Part shown: positions 22,743-35,773 of the stretch, piece after piece
How positions within the stretch are numbered: the first letter of the stretch is position 1
Layout of the letters: every line of letters begins with the position of its first letter
Origin: Prosopocoilus inquinatus
Taxonomy: Eukaryota > Arthropoda > Insecta > Coleoptera > Lucanidae
NCBI GenBank assembly: GCA_036172665.1
Contig: CM069872.1
Coordinates: 41,526,101-41,590,100, forward strand
DNA length: 64,000 nucleotides
Direction of reading: 5' to 3'
Notes under the pieces: model-generated
What the model saw: only the letters and a program-made list of their open reading frames with translations
The model's database searches: none
What the model was told of the DNA's origin: nothing
Translations under genes and position numbers: made by a program

Positions 22743-25700
22743 ACAAGTGCAAGAACAAAAGAAAATGGTATGTGATTTGAATATAAAAGACATTTTTGCG
22801 TTCATAGTACTAGAAAAATTCCAATCTAATTTCGGCTCTTTTCTTTACAAAACAAAAAACTGTCTAGTACCAAAAAAAACAAAGTTACAAGACGGCGTTT
22901 TCAAAACGTTATTACCAAAGATTGATAAAGTAACTACACGCATGTCACAACCACGGCCTGCTTAATTCATATACGGCCAGTCCAAAGAGCCTTAAAAAAT
23001 GTTTTTGTAAAAAATGAAAAATGTACGACAAATGGCGCCCACAAATTCAAAACTAGTGTCAAAATTAGTTTGATTTTTGAAAATTTTGGTTATGAGAACA
23101 ATTCGTCTTGACATTTAAGCCGTCAAAATAACCGTCGGTGATGTAATGATTTGATTTGATTTATTAGAATTCTTTTTTAGGCGAATTAGACTACCCGTAT
23201 GTATAACTGTGACATATCAATTCAGCTGGCCGTGGTCACGTGGTCAACGAAAAGGTACCACAACCACCCACAACGATCGAACAAAACGCAAGAGGCGCTG
23301 TTGGCGTTTGTTTATTTCTGTAGATTAGTATTATTAGTTTAGTTGTCACAGATTTTCTAATCAAAATATAAAAAATAGGCAACTGATCAACACGTTTATC
23401 CCCATTTTATCTGTACTGACATTCACCAAAGTTTTAAAGCAAGAGTATATATACATATACATACGTGTGCGAATGTGCGCCCTCTACTGAGCAAAAAATC
23501 GTTAGTTGTGCCTTGGTCGCTTTATTTCGGTGCTTTATCTTATCTACAGGTTTTGATTATTACTAATAATGTAAAAAAATGTTTGTTTATGGGTCTAGGT
23601 TGGTAAAGAAGAACGGAATTTTTGTATCTAACGAAGATGACTGAATCTTTCATGACAGATGTCACCGCAGAATGACAGTTGCCAATTATTATATTATTAT
23701 TATGTGGACTGTTAAATCTTGAGTGGTTAGATTAATATTATTTTCAAATGAAATCACCACTAGATTTATCACCGAACCAGTCATGCATTCATTAGATTTT
23801 CGATACAGTGTCTGAATTTACTGGAAATAGTCTGAAATTTCAACTAGGACACCAGATATAAGTAACAAAATCACTAACGCCAGTATTTATAGTCCTGTCT
23901 TAAGTAAGACTTACATCCAGTGTCACTTAAGTTCAAAGTATAACCTACACTCCGATTTTATTTCATAAACAACTTGTTAATCTCGGCTAATTTTCAAACC
24001 TTTAATATATATAGTTAAGATAATACTGAATCGGGCTGAGACGTGCTATTTCGGGAAGTTTCGCGGGAAAATTTACACACGTGGAAACTTTATGCTATTT
24101 ATTTCGGGTTCGTTTGTTGTTATATTATAGGTGTGTTTGTTAGTAATAATTAATAATGGCTACGAAAACTAAAATTGCATACACTGCAACAGAGAAAATG
24201 TTATTGGCCTGCCTTGCATGTCTTAATTGGTAAGTGTAACTTAAGACATAGATGGAGCTGACTTAGAATGAAGTACTACTTAAGTTGTTGTGTCAACTGT
24301 GACATAAAATTTTTACACTAAGTCAGACTTAAGTTTCAAGTTGAGCTTGAGACTTATCTGTGTATATTGGCGTAAATTGGCAACATTGTACCTAAGTTTA
24401 CAGGTTTTTCGACAACGGTGATCTCAATTTTTATATTTGCCCGAAATTACTGATTATTTTATGACAAACGTTGCCACAAAAGTTAAAAGAATCATGCAGT
24501 GCAGTTAAAGAAGATTTTTAAATCATTTTCAGATGTGAAACAACATACCGGGTGTAATCAAATTAGTTTCACATATTAATACTGCAAGTTCCTCGTCATG
24601 TAAGAGAATTAATGCCGCAATTATCAATGGTCTAACTCAAAAATAAAAAAATGACCTACTAAAGGAAAGTTGGTACATTTTTTGAGAACTTCTGATCGAT
24701 CGTGCGTAAAGACATCGTAAAACAAAACTCCAGCAAAAGTCAAGGTCAGGTGCTTGATCGCATTTTTAAAAGCTGTGATGTTTTATGTAAACACAATATC
24801 AAATTCATAGTGTCCCGGTGGTTGCCCACGTTTGCAATTTGATTAAAGAAGACCATTTTAAATCTACTCTGACTGATTATATGGAATTAAATTTGTTTTA
24901 TTAGATAATCGACAATAATTAGATCTTAGTGTGAATCACATAAACATAAACTTTATTCTTTATTGAATAACTAAAGAGTCTTCAATAACGACAAAACTAA
25001 ATAAATAAATAAATACGTAAAATGAACAAGCATTCGATAATAATTTAAGTAAAATATAGGTTCTTTGTCAGATACTCCTCGATGTCAATTATTTATACAG
25101 TGTAAGCAAAACAAAATAATCAAATCATAAATGAAGGGATGATGAATAACGACGTAAATTTTACTTATTGTTACACTTTTGTAAGCAGAAAATTAACTTA
25201 ATTAATCCAGTAAGTAATGAAACAAACGTGATAGATGTTTATTTTCTTTTGGTATGGAATTGCTGAGCGAAGATTTTATTGACCCAGTGCCCTTCATTTC
25301 GATGACGCTTTATTGTTTTGTTTTATTTATAATGTAATGTTTTGCTTAGAAAAATCTACACACGATCGGTCAGAGGTTCTCAAACAAAAAGACTCCGGGC
25401 TCTTGTGGGACTTTAATTTCTTACATTTTTCACCAAAAAAATTAAGATATGCAGAATTCGTTTTCTTAAGTGATGAAGAACTTACAGTTTTAATATGTGA
25501 AACTTATTTGATGACAGCCTGTATTTATTTACATCTAACTGTGATTTTGAAGTTTAAAGCCGTCTTTATTAACCCTTGAAATCACGGAGACTTATCACTG
25601 AAGTAGTCATAAAATCACTAGATTTCAAGCTTGTCTGAATGTAAATACTAGAATTCGTTTGATATTTCAACAAAAAGTCGCCAGATCCAGTGACAAAATC

Positions 25701-25885
25701 ACTAAATTAGCGACAGTTCAAATGCGCGTCTGAAGTGCGCGTACGTTTCTAACTAAAAATGAAACATACACGTTATATTTATTTACGCGAAAGCTTTAAA
25801 AGCTTCATTTGAAATTTCGAAAATTACGAGGAACTGAAAGTCTGACTTTCACATCAAAATACTCTCTTAAAAAAAACTAAAACTT
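22743..25885. other. Spacer with a degenerate palindrome and a minor exon-like stretch
   Basis: Around 23891-24360, TCTTAAGTAAGACTTACATC-type words recur in both orientations (GACTTAAGTTTCAAGTTGAG at about 24326), suggesting a decayed TIR element. Inside it, an ATG at 24156 opens 25 codons (MATKTKIAYTATEKMLL…) ending at GTAAGTG (24230), which could be the first exon of a lost transposon gene but is too short to judge. Nothing else recognised. Confidence 0.3.
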
Positions 25886-25889
25886 TCAA

Positions 25890-27105
25890 TTCCCGAAGCT
25901 GTATTATGCGTCCTCGAAACTCCCATGATTTTACTACGGTTTTTAATATTCTGGGGGTCATGTAGTCACATTATGAACGTATTTGTACTCCAAAAGAGGA
26001 TTATTAGGATCATGTGTGGAATACCATTCAATACTCCACGAAGACCTCTATGTAAACGGTTAGGAATACTACCGCTAGCTACAGTACGTCTAGAAAGTAT
26101 CTGTATCTGTAACTTACAGTTTCTGAATTTATGACTGAAACAATTCAAATAGAGAAAGAAGACAGTTTCAATTACTTGTTTATGTAATTTCCGTTTCATC
26201 TTACAAACTCTACTGAATGTTCGGGAAACTTGAAATCAAATCACTGCAGCCTGAGTACAACTGGTACTTCATCTGTGAACAAAATGACACCATTATTTTA
26301 TTTTTCTTACGTTATTTTTGGTTGAAACATTTTTATAAACCCTACTTTAATTATGAACCCCTCTGTTGAAAAAATGCTCCATATTTTTTCACTTTTCCTA
26401 AATTTACCAAAATTGCTCAAATCTTATTTATTTAAAATTGTTAGAATTCAATAACTATTGTCACTTTCTTTTGTTTGATTCTTTGGAAAAATGATTTTGA
26501 CACAAATACTATGCTCCTCAGATGCTGGAAAAGCCATATATTGGAAAGAATTAAAAAAAATTCCGAATTCCGGATACTTTCTAGACGGTCTATAGTTTAT
26601 ACACATATATATTTCTGAAATGGCCGTTTTCATAGACATAAAGCAACATGAGCACTTGTATCTCCGAAATTTCGATACGTATGACATTACGAATACCAGA
26701 TACAGCAACGATTTCTGTATTCCGAGACATAAATCTACATTTTATCAACGTGGAGCACGTTACGAAGCAATAAAAATCTTTAATGCACCACCTCCATCAA
26801 TTAAAACATTTCAGAAATTTAGTTACAACCTTTCAACGCGAAAAAGCATTTTATCATATAAAGATGTTCATCATTAACACACTAAAGCAAATTTTTTTTT
26901 ACATTGACTAACTAATGTTTCTACCCAAAGTATGAACTGCAACACAATTTTATTGTTTTTTTTTTCTCCTTTTAATGTGTTCATTGTGATATACATATTT
27001 ATTTGTCTTATTTTATTTACTTTTAGAGAATTGTATCGCACATATTGATAATGTCCATATCATTTGATACGTAACAATAAAGCATTGTTTTTATTATTAC
27101 TGTTA
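25890..27105 (+). pseudogene. 5'-truncated non-LTR retrotransposon, ORF2 C-terminus (jockey/CR1-like)
   Basis: Two + strand segments resemble the end of a non-LTR reverse-transcriptase ORF. Segment one (about 25897-26134) carries FWGSCSHIMNVFVLQKRIIR and IMCGIPFNTPRRPLCKRLG, matching the conserved FWG…VQKR…R…CRPLFK…L…LP block after the RT domain. Segment two (about 26640-26877) carries TRYSNDFCIPRHKSTFYQRG and AIKIFNAPPPSIK, matching the terminal NTR…P…T…S…YNxLPxxIK block. About 490 bp of unrelated or rearranged sequence separates them. The tail is a T-rich 3' UTR ending with ATAAAGCATTGTTTTTATTA at about 27080-27100. Catalytic RT and endonuclease domains are absent, so this is a dead insertion typical of 5' truncation during target-primed reverse transcription. 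Confidence 0.75.
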
Positions 27106-27840
27106 TTTCACATTGACAATAATTTTAGGTGTATTTGATAAGTTCCGATGTATTAATATTAACACTGCTGATCGTACACAGTTAGTTAAAACAGCATATT
27201 ATAATTAGTGCGTATCAGATATTCGAAATTTTCAAGTTGAAAACTGAAAAGTTACAGGAATTTTGTGAATGGAGATTACATAAAACCTTTCAAGAGCGGA
27301 GATGAAATCGAAGTCTGACCTTGGTATAGTGCGTCTCAATATAATTGACAGTCGTAAAACAGTCGACTGCACATAAAACATATTGCAATTGGTAACTTAA
27401 TGATTAAAGTTATTATATGAATCATTTATATCAACTTTGTACGCGTCTAGGTCAGGCAAGCAGTTTTTTTTTAACGAATTATACAAATGATCACAATCGA
27501 AATCATTGACTGACTGAAGGTGTTCATGATTTAGTAATAAAAAGTAAAGTCATACTTTTCATATCAACTTTCTATTGAGCGAGTATATTCGATTTATTTC
27601 ACCTAACTCAGGCCCGGTAGTTCAAATTTCGCGTCAATTTTCAGACTACATGCTTTTCCGATTCCGTGAAAAGTTGTAAGATATCTTAGCATTTCGAGAG
27701 CTGAGATGAAACCAAATCTGACTTTCGTTTCGGAACTATTCTTTAGTCAAGAAGAAAATATTCAAATTCTTTAAGAGTGCTATCTGTCAAGAACTAAGAT
27801 GAATTCAAAAATCTGATTTTCGCCTCAAAAGACTCTAATG
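27106..27840. other. Spacer, nothing recognised
   Basis: Short degenerate repeats of the type GAGATGAAATCGAAGTCTGAC (about 27300), GAGATGAAACCAAATCTGAC (about 27702) and AAGATGAATTCAAAAATCTG (about 27797) are present but form no clear unit. Confidence 0.3.
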
Positions 27841-28051
27841 CAACGATTTCCAAACTGGGAGGCGTGGACAGGTGCAAAAGAAGGGGCGAAAAGTCAATCT
27901 AATTTCATAACAAAACATAAATTGATAACAAAATATGTTCGTATAAATAAACTTCTGTACTATTTTTTGAAATAAAAGAAAAGATGTAACAGCTAAGAGG
28001 TTGGATTTTTTGTAAAGGGAGGTGCAGTAACCTAGAGTTTGGGAACCGTTG
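27841..28051. mobile_element. 211-bp hAT-like MITE with 8-bp duplication
   Basis: Left CAACGATTTCCAAACTGGGA and right (reverse complement) CAACGGTTCCCAAACTCTAG are hAT-type TIRs. Flanks CTCTAATG (27833-27840) and CTCTATTG (28052-28059) match at 7 of 8 positions. Non-coding. Confidence 0.85.
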
Positions 28052-28464
28052 CTCTATTGCAAGGAATGTCTTCAGTTCGTTAGGAATTGTATTAAATTTT
28101 TACAGTTCCGGAACTGTTGAGGAAAGTGAATTGTTGAGCCAAGCCAAGGTAGTTGTGATAAATAAGATTAGTGCAGTTTTAGAGAATCGAAGATGCTGAT
28201 TCCGAATTTGAAGCCTCTTTCTGAGTATTAGCTTTCTTTTGGACGTGGGAAGCAAATCAAATTACCTATAAGCCAAATACTTATTTAGAAAAGGTAAGAT
28301 ATAGAGCAGTAATTTTTTGTCTTTTTGCTTTTTTATTATCTTTTTTTTAATTAAAAAAGACTTACTTTACGTATTTGTTTTATCGTTTATTAACAAGAAT
28401 TATTGATACTTACAAGCAACCAATAACGCAGCAATACGTACGCTCAACTAACTTCACGAATATA

Positions 28465-29581
28465 CAGGGTATCCCAAGTTGAGTGGCCCATTAAAAGTTT
28501 TCGGGGAAACACACGTACGAATATTATGAGAATTAATACACTGTCAGTAGAGTAGTTGTCATAAGGCAGTTTGATGCACCGAGGCCCCCAAATATTTAGG
28601 GCCCTGTGAATTATGCATTTTCACGAAATAATGTTTCATGTTTTCGTTTTGGTAACATAATACACACATACAAATAAAACATTTTGTTTTCTTTGCCTTC
28701 AATTCAAGGAATTTTTGCACTTTCAAATACAAAGTAAAATTGAATTAGCCCCCTAATTAAGTGCAATCAACCAAGAAATGTCATCTATCATTCTTCAGCC
28801 AATACAATTTTAATTTCTTCTTTCAAATTCTATATCGATTTTATCGTAGTTTCAAATTAATTCCTAATTAAAACTTTTTTTATACAGTTGGTGACTCGTA
28901 ACAGAAGAGGACAGTTTCAAATAACTGTCAGTGTCTAGTTTCTAATCTACCAATTCGAAAATAACATTCAATAATAAAAATTTTGTGTTCTAATGATAAT
29001 ACAAGGTGTCACAATGAAATTTAATGACGAATTCCGGCATAACTGAAGTGACCATTTATTTTTCATTGAAAAACGGGACGATCTTGAAAAATTAAACAAA
29101 ATTCGATAAAAAATACAAAATATTATTACAAGACCCGAAGTATAGTCATCATACTCAGCCAAAGAAAGTTAAGATTAGAACCGTTTATCGATCATTCGAG
29201 AAATTACGCACGTATTTTCTACGGTTTCCTCTACGTATATTTTAAAAAAAGTAAGTAGAATTTTACAATGTTTCAAATTTTGAAACAAAAATGTCCTAAA
29301 TAACATATTAATGATTGGATGGTTGGATGAGATTTTGAAAAGGGATATTTTTGCGCCCCAAGTGATCTCTTGGAGACAACGGGACAACTTCTTCAAAAAC
29401 GGTAATGTCCCGTTGAAAACGGGACGTATGGTCACTTTAGGCATAATCGAAAGTGTTATGAAAGTGAAAATATTTTACTTTGAAAGATCACTTCCTCCCA
29501 GGGTAGTGTATTAATTTTCAGGATGTTTGCGTGTTCTTTCCCCGAAAACATTTAATAGGCCAGTCAATTTGGGATACCCTG
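28465..29581. mobile_element. 1.12-kb CAGGGTATCCCAA long-TIR element, TA-flanked
   Basis: Left CAGGGTATCCCAAGTTGAGT and right (reverse complement) CAGGGTATCCCAAATTGACT continue as TIRs for about 85 bp (GTTTTCGGGGAAA…AATTAATACACT). TA at 28463-28464 and 29582-29583. The interior has no transposase and includes a solo internal ACAAGGTGTCAC end at about 29003. Confidence 0.85.
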
Positions 29582-29629
29582 TATACACTGTTTCCAAAAC
29601 TAACACATCAGTTGCGATTAGTTTAATAA

Positions 29630-29755
29630 GGCCCGGTTATTTCATCTCTGAGTAACTTTAACCGTTGATTAATTTCTATAGAAATAATTGTTTCTGTAAC
29701 TATGGGAATAAATCAACATAAATTAAAGTTACTCAGAGATGAAAAGATCGGGGCT
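29630..29755. mobile_element. 126-bp MITE
   Basis: GCCCGGTTATTTCATCTCTG plus AGTAACTTTAA is mirrored by TTAAAGTTACTCAGAGATGA and AAAGATCGGGGC. Arms of about 50 bp. It sits between the element ending at 29581 and the fold-back element starting at 29882. Confidence 0.7.
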
Positions 29756-29881
29756 CAGTTTTAAGGATACAAGTCAGTTTTTTCGTCCATTTTGAGATTT
29801 ATTTGGAGACATATATTTTATACCATTACTCATCAACGGGTGCATAAATGAACATGTTGCAAGATTCTAAACGTTCTAAAC

Positions 29882-32006
29882 AGTGTCTGTGAAGCTGGCG
29901 TATCATTTCATGGAATCTCATAAGTTCTAGTGAGTTCTGGCTTTATTTTTAATAGTTCTATAGTTCCTGATAGATAAAATCGATAGTTCTGCTCATTAAA
30001 GCGAAAAAAAGCCAAAGTGCAAACTGAGACGCCAGGTTCACGCAGCGTCTCACTTTGTCCTACGCAAAATTAACGGCCTATTGTTATAGGAAATTAAAAG
30101 ATCTGTAGTTCTACATGAGTTCTAGAAAGAGTTCTAGAGAAAAACATTGTTATTTCTTATTAGAAAACTCTAATAACACAATATGATTAGTTACGCAGAT
30201 ACAGATGAGACGCTGTCGAATATTCGACAGTTACATGAGCTCTACAATTTTTTCCTTGTAGCTCAGAACATATCCAAGGACTTTCTACAGAGTTCCGGCC
30301 ACAAGTCTCGTTAGATTATTTTTTGAGCAATTTTAAATCCTGGCAAATTCGAGTTATACACGTTATAACTAAGAGGCTGTCGAATACACGACAGTTCTGT
30401 GAGCTTTATAATTTTTCCCTTGTAGTTCGGAACGTATCCAACGACTTTCTGCAGAGTTCCACCCACAAGCATCATTAGATTATTGAATTTAGCGGAGTTT
30501 AAAATTGCTAAATAATAATCTACTTAGGTTTATGGTTAGAACTCTGCGGAAGGTCATTGAATATTTTCAGAACTACAAGGAAAAAAATATAGAACTTACA
30601 AAACTGTCGTATATTCGACAGCGTCTCAGAACTGTCGTATATTCGACAGCGTCTCAGAACTGTCGTATATTCGACAGTGTCTGTTATAACCTGTATAACT
30701 CGAATTTCGCAAGATTTAAAATTGCTCAAAAAATTATATAATGAGTGTTATGGCTGGAACTCTGCGGAAAGTTATTGAATATGTTCCGAACTAGGAAGGA
30801 AGGAAGGAAAGGAAGGAAAAAATTATAGAGCTCACAGAAGTGTCGTGTTTTCGACAGCGTCTCGCTTATTAAGTGTATAATTCGAATTTAGCGGAGTTTA
30901 AAATTGTTAAATAATAATTTACTTAGGTTTATGGCTGGAACTCTGCGGAAAGTCATTGAATATATCCTAAACTACAAGGAAGAAATTATAGAGCTCACAG
31001 AACTGACGTATATTTGACAGCGTCTCAGTTATAACCTGTATAACTCGAATTTCGCAAGATTTAAATTTGCTCAAAAAACAATTTAATGAGGCTTGTGGCT
31101 GGAACTCTGTAGAAAGTCGTTGAATATGTTCCGAACTACAAGGAAAAAAATATAGAGCTCACAGAACTGTCGTATATTCGATAGCGTCTCGGCTATAACC
31201 TGTATAACTCCAATTTCAGGGATTTAAAATTGCTCAAACAATAATCTAATGATGCTTGTGGGTAGAACTCTGCAGAAAGTCGTCGGATACGTTCCGAACT
31301 ACAAGGGAAAAATTATAAAACTCACAGAACTGACGTGTTTTTGACAGCGTCTCGCTTATGAAGTGTATAATTCGAATTTAGCCGAATTTAAAAATTGCTA
31401 AATAATATTCTACTTAGGTTTATGGCTGGAACTCTGCGGAAAGTCATTGAATATGTTTCTAACTATAAGGAAAAAAATACAGAGCTCACAGAACTGTCGT
31501 GTATTTGACAGCGTCTTAGTTATAACGTGTATAACTCGAATTTACCAGGATTTAAAATTGCTCAAGAAATAATCTAAAGAGACTTGTGGCCGGAACTCTG
31601 TAGAAAGTCCTTGGATACGTTCTGAGCTACCAGGAAAAAATTGTAGAGCTCATAGAACTGTCGAATATTCGACAGCGTCTCATCTGTATCTGCGTAACTA
31701 ATCATATTGTGTTATTAGAGTTTTCTAATAAGAAATAACAATGTTTTTCTCTAGAACTCTTTCTAGAACCCATGCAGAACTATAGATCTTTTAATTTCCT
31801 ATAAGAATTGGCCGTTAATTTTGCGTAGGACAAAATGAGACGCTTCGTGAACCTGGCGTCTCAGTTTGCACTTTTGCTTTTTTTCACTTTAATGAGCAGA
31901 ACTATCGATTTTATCTATCAGGAACTATAGAACTATTAGAAATAAAGCCAGAACTCACTGAAACTTATGAGTTTCCATGAAATGATATGCCAGCTTCACA
32001 GACACT
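29882..32006. mobile_element. 2.1-kb fold-back element with 7-bp target duplication
   Basis: AGTGTCTGTGAAGCTGGCGT starts the left arm and the right arm ends in its reverse complement (…CAGCTTCACAGACACT). The arms stay complementary for more than 400 bp. Direct 7-bp flanks TCTAAAC at 29875-29881 and 32007-32013 are identical. Between the arms is a tandem array (about 30200-31690). This architecture (very long TIRs built from tandem repeats, no obvious transposase) matches fold-back (FB/TU/Galileo-like) elements; a 7-bp duplication is like Galileo of the P superfamily, but the terminal sequence alone does not prove that assignment. Confidence 0.85.
30200..31690. repeat. Internal array of about 163-bp units in the fold-back element
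   Basis: The word GAACTCTGCGGAAAGTC(A/G)TTGA recurs in + orientation at about 30540, 30758, 30940, 31102, 31266, 31430 and 31593, settling to 162-164 bp spacing. Two inverted copies lie at about 30277 and 30440. Each unit ends with a palindromic TGTCG(A/T)ATATTCGACA-type block followed by GCGTCTC. In the unit near 30605-30680 that block is itself triplicated (TGTCGTATATTCGACAGCGT three times). Confidence 0.85.
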
Positions 32007-32013
32007 TCTAAAC

Positions 32014-35000
32014 TGGTTTAAAATGTTCAGTTCTTCACCTTTGAGTCAGTGACTTATACCTTTTCTGCAGGCTTGCTTTTTTCTCAAAACTAAGTTTCAT
32101 TGACATGTATCCCTTCTGCAATCAGCGATTCAATTATTGTTATTTGCCACTTCCAACAAGACTCGATGCACTTACTTTCCTTGTGAGATGAAACCAACCT
32201 CTTATTCAAAAAAGTTCAAATACTTCAGAAGTTTTATCTTGAAGACTATAATTAGTAATTCAATAAATTCAAAGATTAGAATTTTGGTAACCAACAGTTT
32301 GGAATGTTTCTAGTACCTTAGTTTCCTTGTTAAAAATTGCAAAGAGCTTTTCCAGAGAAGTCTCATCAAGACATGATTCATGATTCTGAGTTCAGAGAAA
32401 AACCTATAAACAACAAAATGTATTCTTTTTTCTTTTAATCAAGAATTCAAATAACAATTCGAATTCATTAATATTTGTATAGAAATAAACAAACTGCAAA
32501 ATTAATTCACTTGATTCACTATTTGAATGTGTACTCTCGGAGTTTTTGCAGGTTTTCAAAGGAAATAAGCGCGTAAGGTTTCGTTAACACTTTTAATTAA
32601 ATAATTACGTGGTGGCATGTAACTGGATATTTAGTGCTACCATTATACGAAATAATAAAACCGTCGTCGGACTTAATGATGCGCCCATTGCGCGTTAACC
32701 TAGTAATGAAGAGTTCTCAGTGGGAAAAGAGGCTAGAAACGTTCTACTTTAGCTTAACTGTACCTTTTTTCCGGCGAAGGCTCGTGATTAATTTATACAT
32801 AATCGCGCAAACAAAGCGTGAAACAAGAACAAAAACCGAACATAATTATACCCTTCTTCATGTTAAATGCATCTGTCAGGATAATGTATCGCCATTTTGC
32901 AACGCCAGGACGAAAAAAAAAGCACCGCCGTGCTTACGTACGTATAAATTAGTTGCGGAGCTCTTAATATATCTCGGACTCATCGGGAATGTTATTGATT
33001 ATGATTAAGGACGCACATAACAAGGTTCGCTAATGACGAAGTAACTTGCTGTACGTTGCCGTTGCCAACTGAATGTTCGCGGAGTTACCAGCTCGCGAGC
33101 TTAATCTGCTTTGTTTATTAAACGAAATTAAAATAATCACAGCACGTTACTGTTCCGCGGATGATAATTAAGTCCCAAATGTTACGAAAGTATGTAATTT
33201 CATATAATTAATTTTACGAAATTAAATCCAACGTTACAATGTTTACTGTAACATTATTGTACATACATATTGTCGAAGACTCATACAAAAAAAAAACTCG
33301 CGGATTCGTATCCGGAGGCCACACAGCTTAACCTAATCTCAAGCGTCCAACAAAAAAAAGACTATGTCCAATAACGACACATTTGCAAGGTTTAATTACA
33401 ATTAAGCCGTTGTAAATTTTATTTTAAAACAAGCTTATGTAACGCTTATAAATAAATTGAAGTTGTTGCTAAACGAGTTTAGTTGCTCAAATCCAGATGG
33501 TTCACCTCTTAACATTGCATGTTTTAACTTGCATTATAATAATTTATTCCAACTGTGTTGAATGCGTCTACTTCTTATATCAAAGGATAATTTTTTTATT
33601 AATTTATCTGAAGGTGAATCATAATCAACCCTCGGGCAAATTTATTTTAATACCACACTCCGCTTACTATCCTTATGCAGAAAGCGAGCAGAAACGCGTA
33701 GTCAAGTCGCTGTGTGGATTAGTTTTATATCAAATAGAATAAGTTCGCATGTCCATGCGATTTTAATTAATTTTTGTAAACAAAAGATTGTTGAATTCCT
33801 TTTCCAAACAAGTAAGCGAGCCGACGAAGTATCAACGACCAAGAGACGGAAGTGTGGTCGAATATAGTTTGCTACACAGTCAACTGAAGCGGTCCCAATT
33901 TATACGAGTGCAAGGGCATTAGGGTTAGGAATAAGCGGCACTTTTCTTTTAAAGAAAAAAAATATGTGGATCCAGACCCCGATCATAATATTAGTTTGTA
34001 ATTTGGTGACCAGCGAGAATGATAGTTTGATGTAGGACACTTCATGTCAAGATCTTTTTTTCTAACTGATGAAGTTTTCAGCAATTTAATATTGAGCGAA
34101 CTTGGTTTGACATTATTCAATACAACTACTTATACAGTCCGTTCGTTCTCAAAGTCGAATCAAATGATACTAATAACAAGATTAAAAGTATCTTTTCTTA
34201 AAATTTTTAAATATTAATTTAAAATTTGTCATAATTGAAGTTGGTTCTTGTCCGATGAAAATTGTTCGAGATTAAATAACTTGGTACTTAAAATTGGTCA
34301 GTTTTTAAATGTGATTAGTGTTGCTTTTAAAATTAAATGAAGCAAAAGCGCGTCAAATTTGGAGTACTTATGGAAACAAATGAATTCGTACATAGAATAC
34401 CATGCGCGTTTATTTTGTTCAGCTTACTTCGATGCCAAATTTGCTTGACATATTAATTAATTCAGAGTGAACACGCAGTATTACTTGTGCTAAAGACAAC
34501 TGTGACGCCCATTTCATGGTCAACTCCACTTGTTGTACTCTATTGGGAAGGTTCTAGGAAATTAATAACAATTATGACTACGATGATAACAATATCCGAA
34601 GGAATTTGTGACGACTTTCAATACTTCTTCCGCCATTTATATTTATATATATATATTTATATTTATAACGAATTAAGAAAATTAAAATCACCCTTTTAAA
34701 TTTTGGAATTTAAAACTTTAAAATTGGACAATTTAAGTCAAAGTTTATGTCAAAAGAATATAGAAAGAGAAAAGACGTATGGGAAGACCTATAAAGAAGA
34801 AATGTTAATGTAGGCTTTTCAACAATGTCCAAACTATCCGTGATCACTCGAATTAGGCAACCAAACACATACTTATGGTGCTCAAAATAAAATACTCTAA
34901 TTACAAGAATAAGACAATCAGTGGCGTAACACAGTTAATTTTATCAGATGATATAAGAAAGTACAGATTCAGCATAACGTTCAATAAAGTATGCGTATGT

Positions 35001-35762
35001 GGCAGTCAAATGTTTATTTTACGGAAAACACTTTCTGGTGCTCATTTATACTGAAAGACTACTTTTCTAGGCAAATAGTATTTTACTGGTAACAACGTTT
35101 CAGTCAAATATTATTTGTGCTTAGATATAAGCAGGTGTTAAAAAGCTGTTTGCCCGCGAAAATGCTATTTGCTATAATAACCATTTTCCTGCGATACAAT
35201 ACAAGAATTGATACAAATGCTTCATAGACAACAAAAAGTTTTTAATCTTTAATCGGGCAGAATTATAAATGCAATAGCATTCCACGTTTCATCCGACAAG
35301 TCAACATCAATTATAGACAATTTAATGTTCACAAAAATAATTCTTTGTGAATAAAGTAACACAACATGACCGACGTATGCCTGTGATTACTTCCTAGTTA
35401 CCTATTTTTTTTTTTTTTTTTTAGTAAAATATGGAAAATGTTTTATGTTCATTCTTAGGACATTTGTATGGATATTCACGGTCATTTCGTCTCCTAAGTG
35501 CAACGCGCACGCTTCGCACCGGTTCAACATACTTTCCTTCGAAATTTGTTTATGTTAGTACTACTAATTTGCGCGAAACAAATTTTCATGAAAGTCACGT
35601 GGGACTTAAACTTTGTTGAAAATCCTTCAGTTATGAGAGGCAACAAAGGTTATTTTCTTTTTAGCATAGAGACTAAAAATGCAAAAAGAGTTAGTGATGA
35701 AAATTTTGCAAATTTGAGTCGAAAATGGGATTAAAAGAGGAACTTGTGTTCCTTACTGTACT
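32014..35762. other. Mostly unique spacer, partly island-like
   Basis: No complete transposon recognised; this is the longest relatively TE-free stretch of the 5' side. A T18 tract at 35405-35422 precedes two overlapping 60-80-codon frames without motifs. A TA microsatellite sits at about 34638-34658. A GC-richer island at 32634-33150 is listed separately. Confidence 0.35.
32634..33150. promoter_or_regulatory. Candidate conserved non-coding island
   Basis: Unique, higher-GC sequence containing a 124-codon + strand open frame (32634-33008) with no domain, signal or codon bias. AT-hook-like TTAATTA/TAATTA words and CAGCTCGCGAGC occur. More likely conserved intronic DNA than an exon, but a coding exon cannot be excluded without comparative data. 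Confidence 0.25.
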
Positions 35763-35773
35763 GTACTGCTATA

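Noticed and set aside
22747..22965. 72-codon Lys-rich frame following the 59-bp hairpin
   Set aside because: No motif and no promoter or splice evidence; low-complexity composition.
30200..31690. CRISPR-like array reading of the 163-bp repeats
   Set aside because: Units are near-identical throughout with no unique spacers, and the sequence is eukaryotic; it is the internal array of a fold-back transposon.
32634..33008. 124-codon + strand frame as a gene
   Set aside because: No domain, no signal peptide, no splice context; kept only as part of a candidate conserved island.
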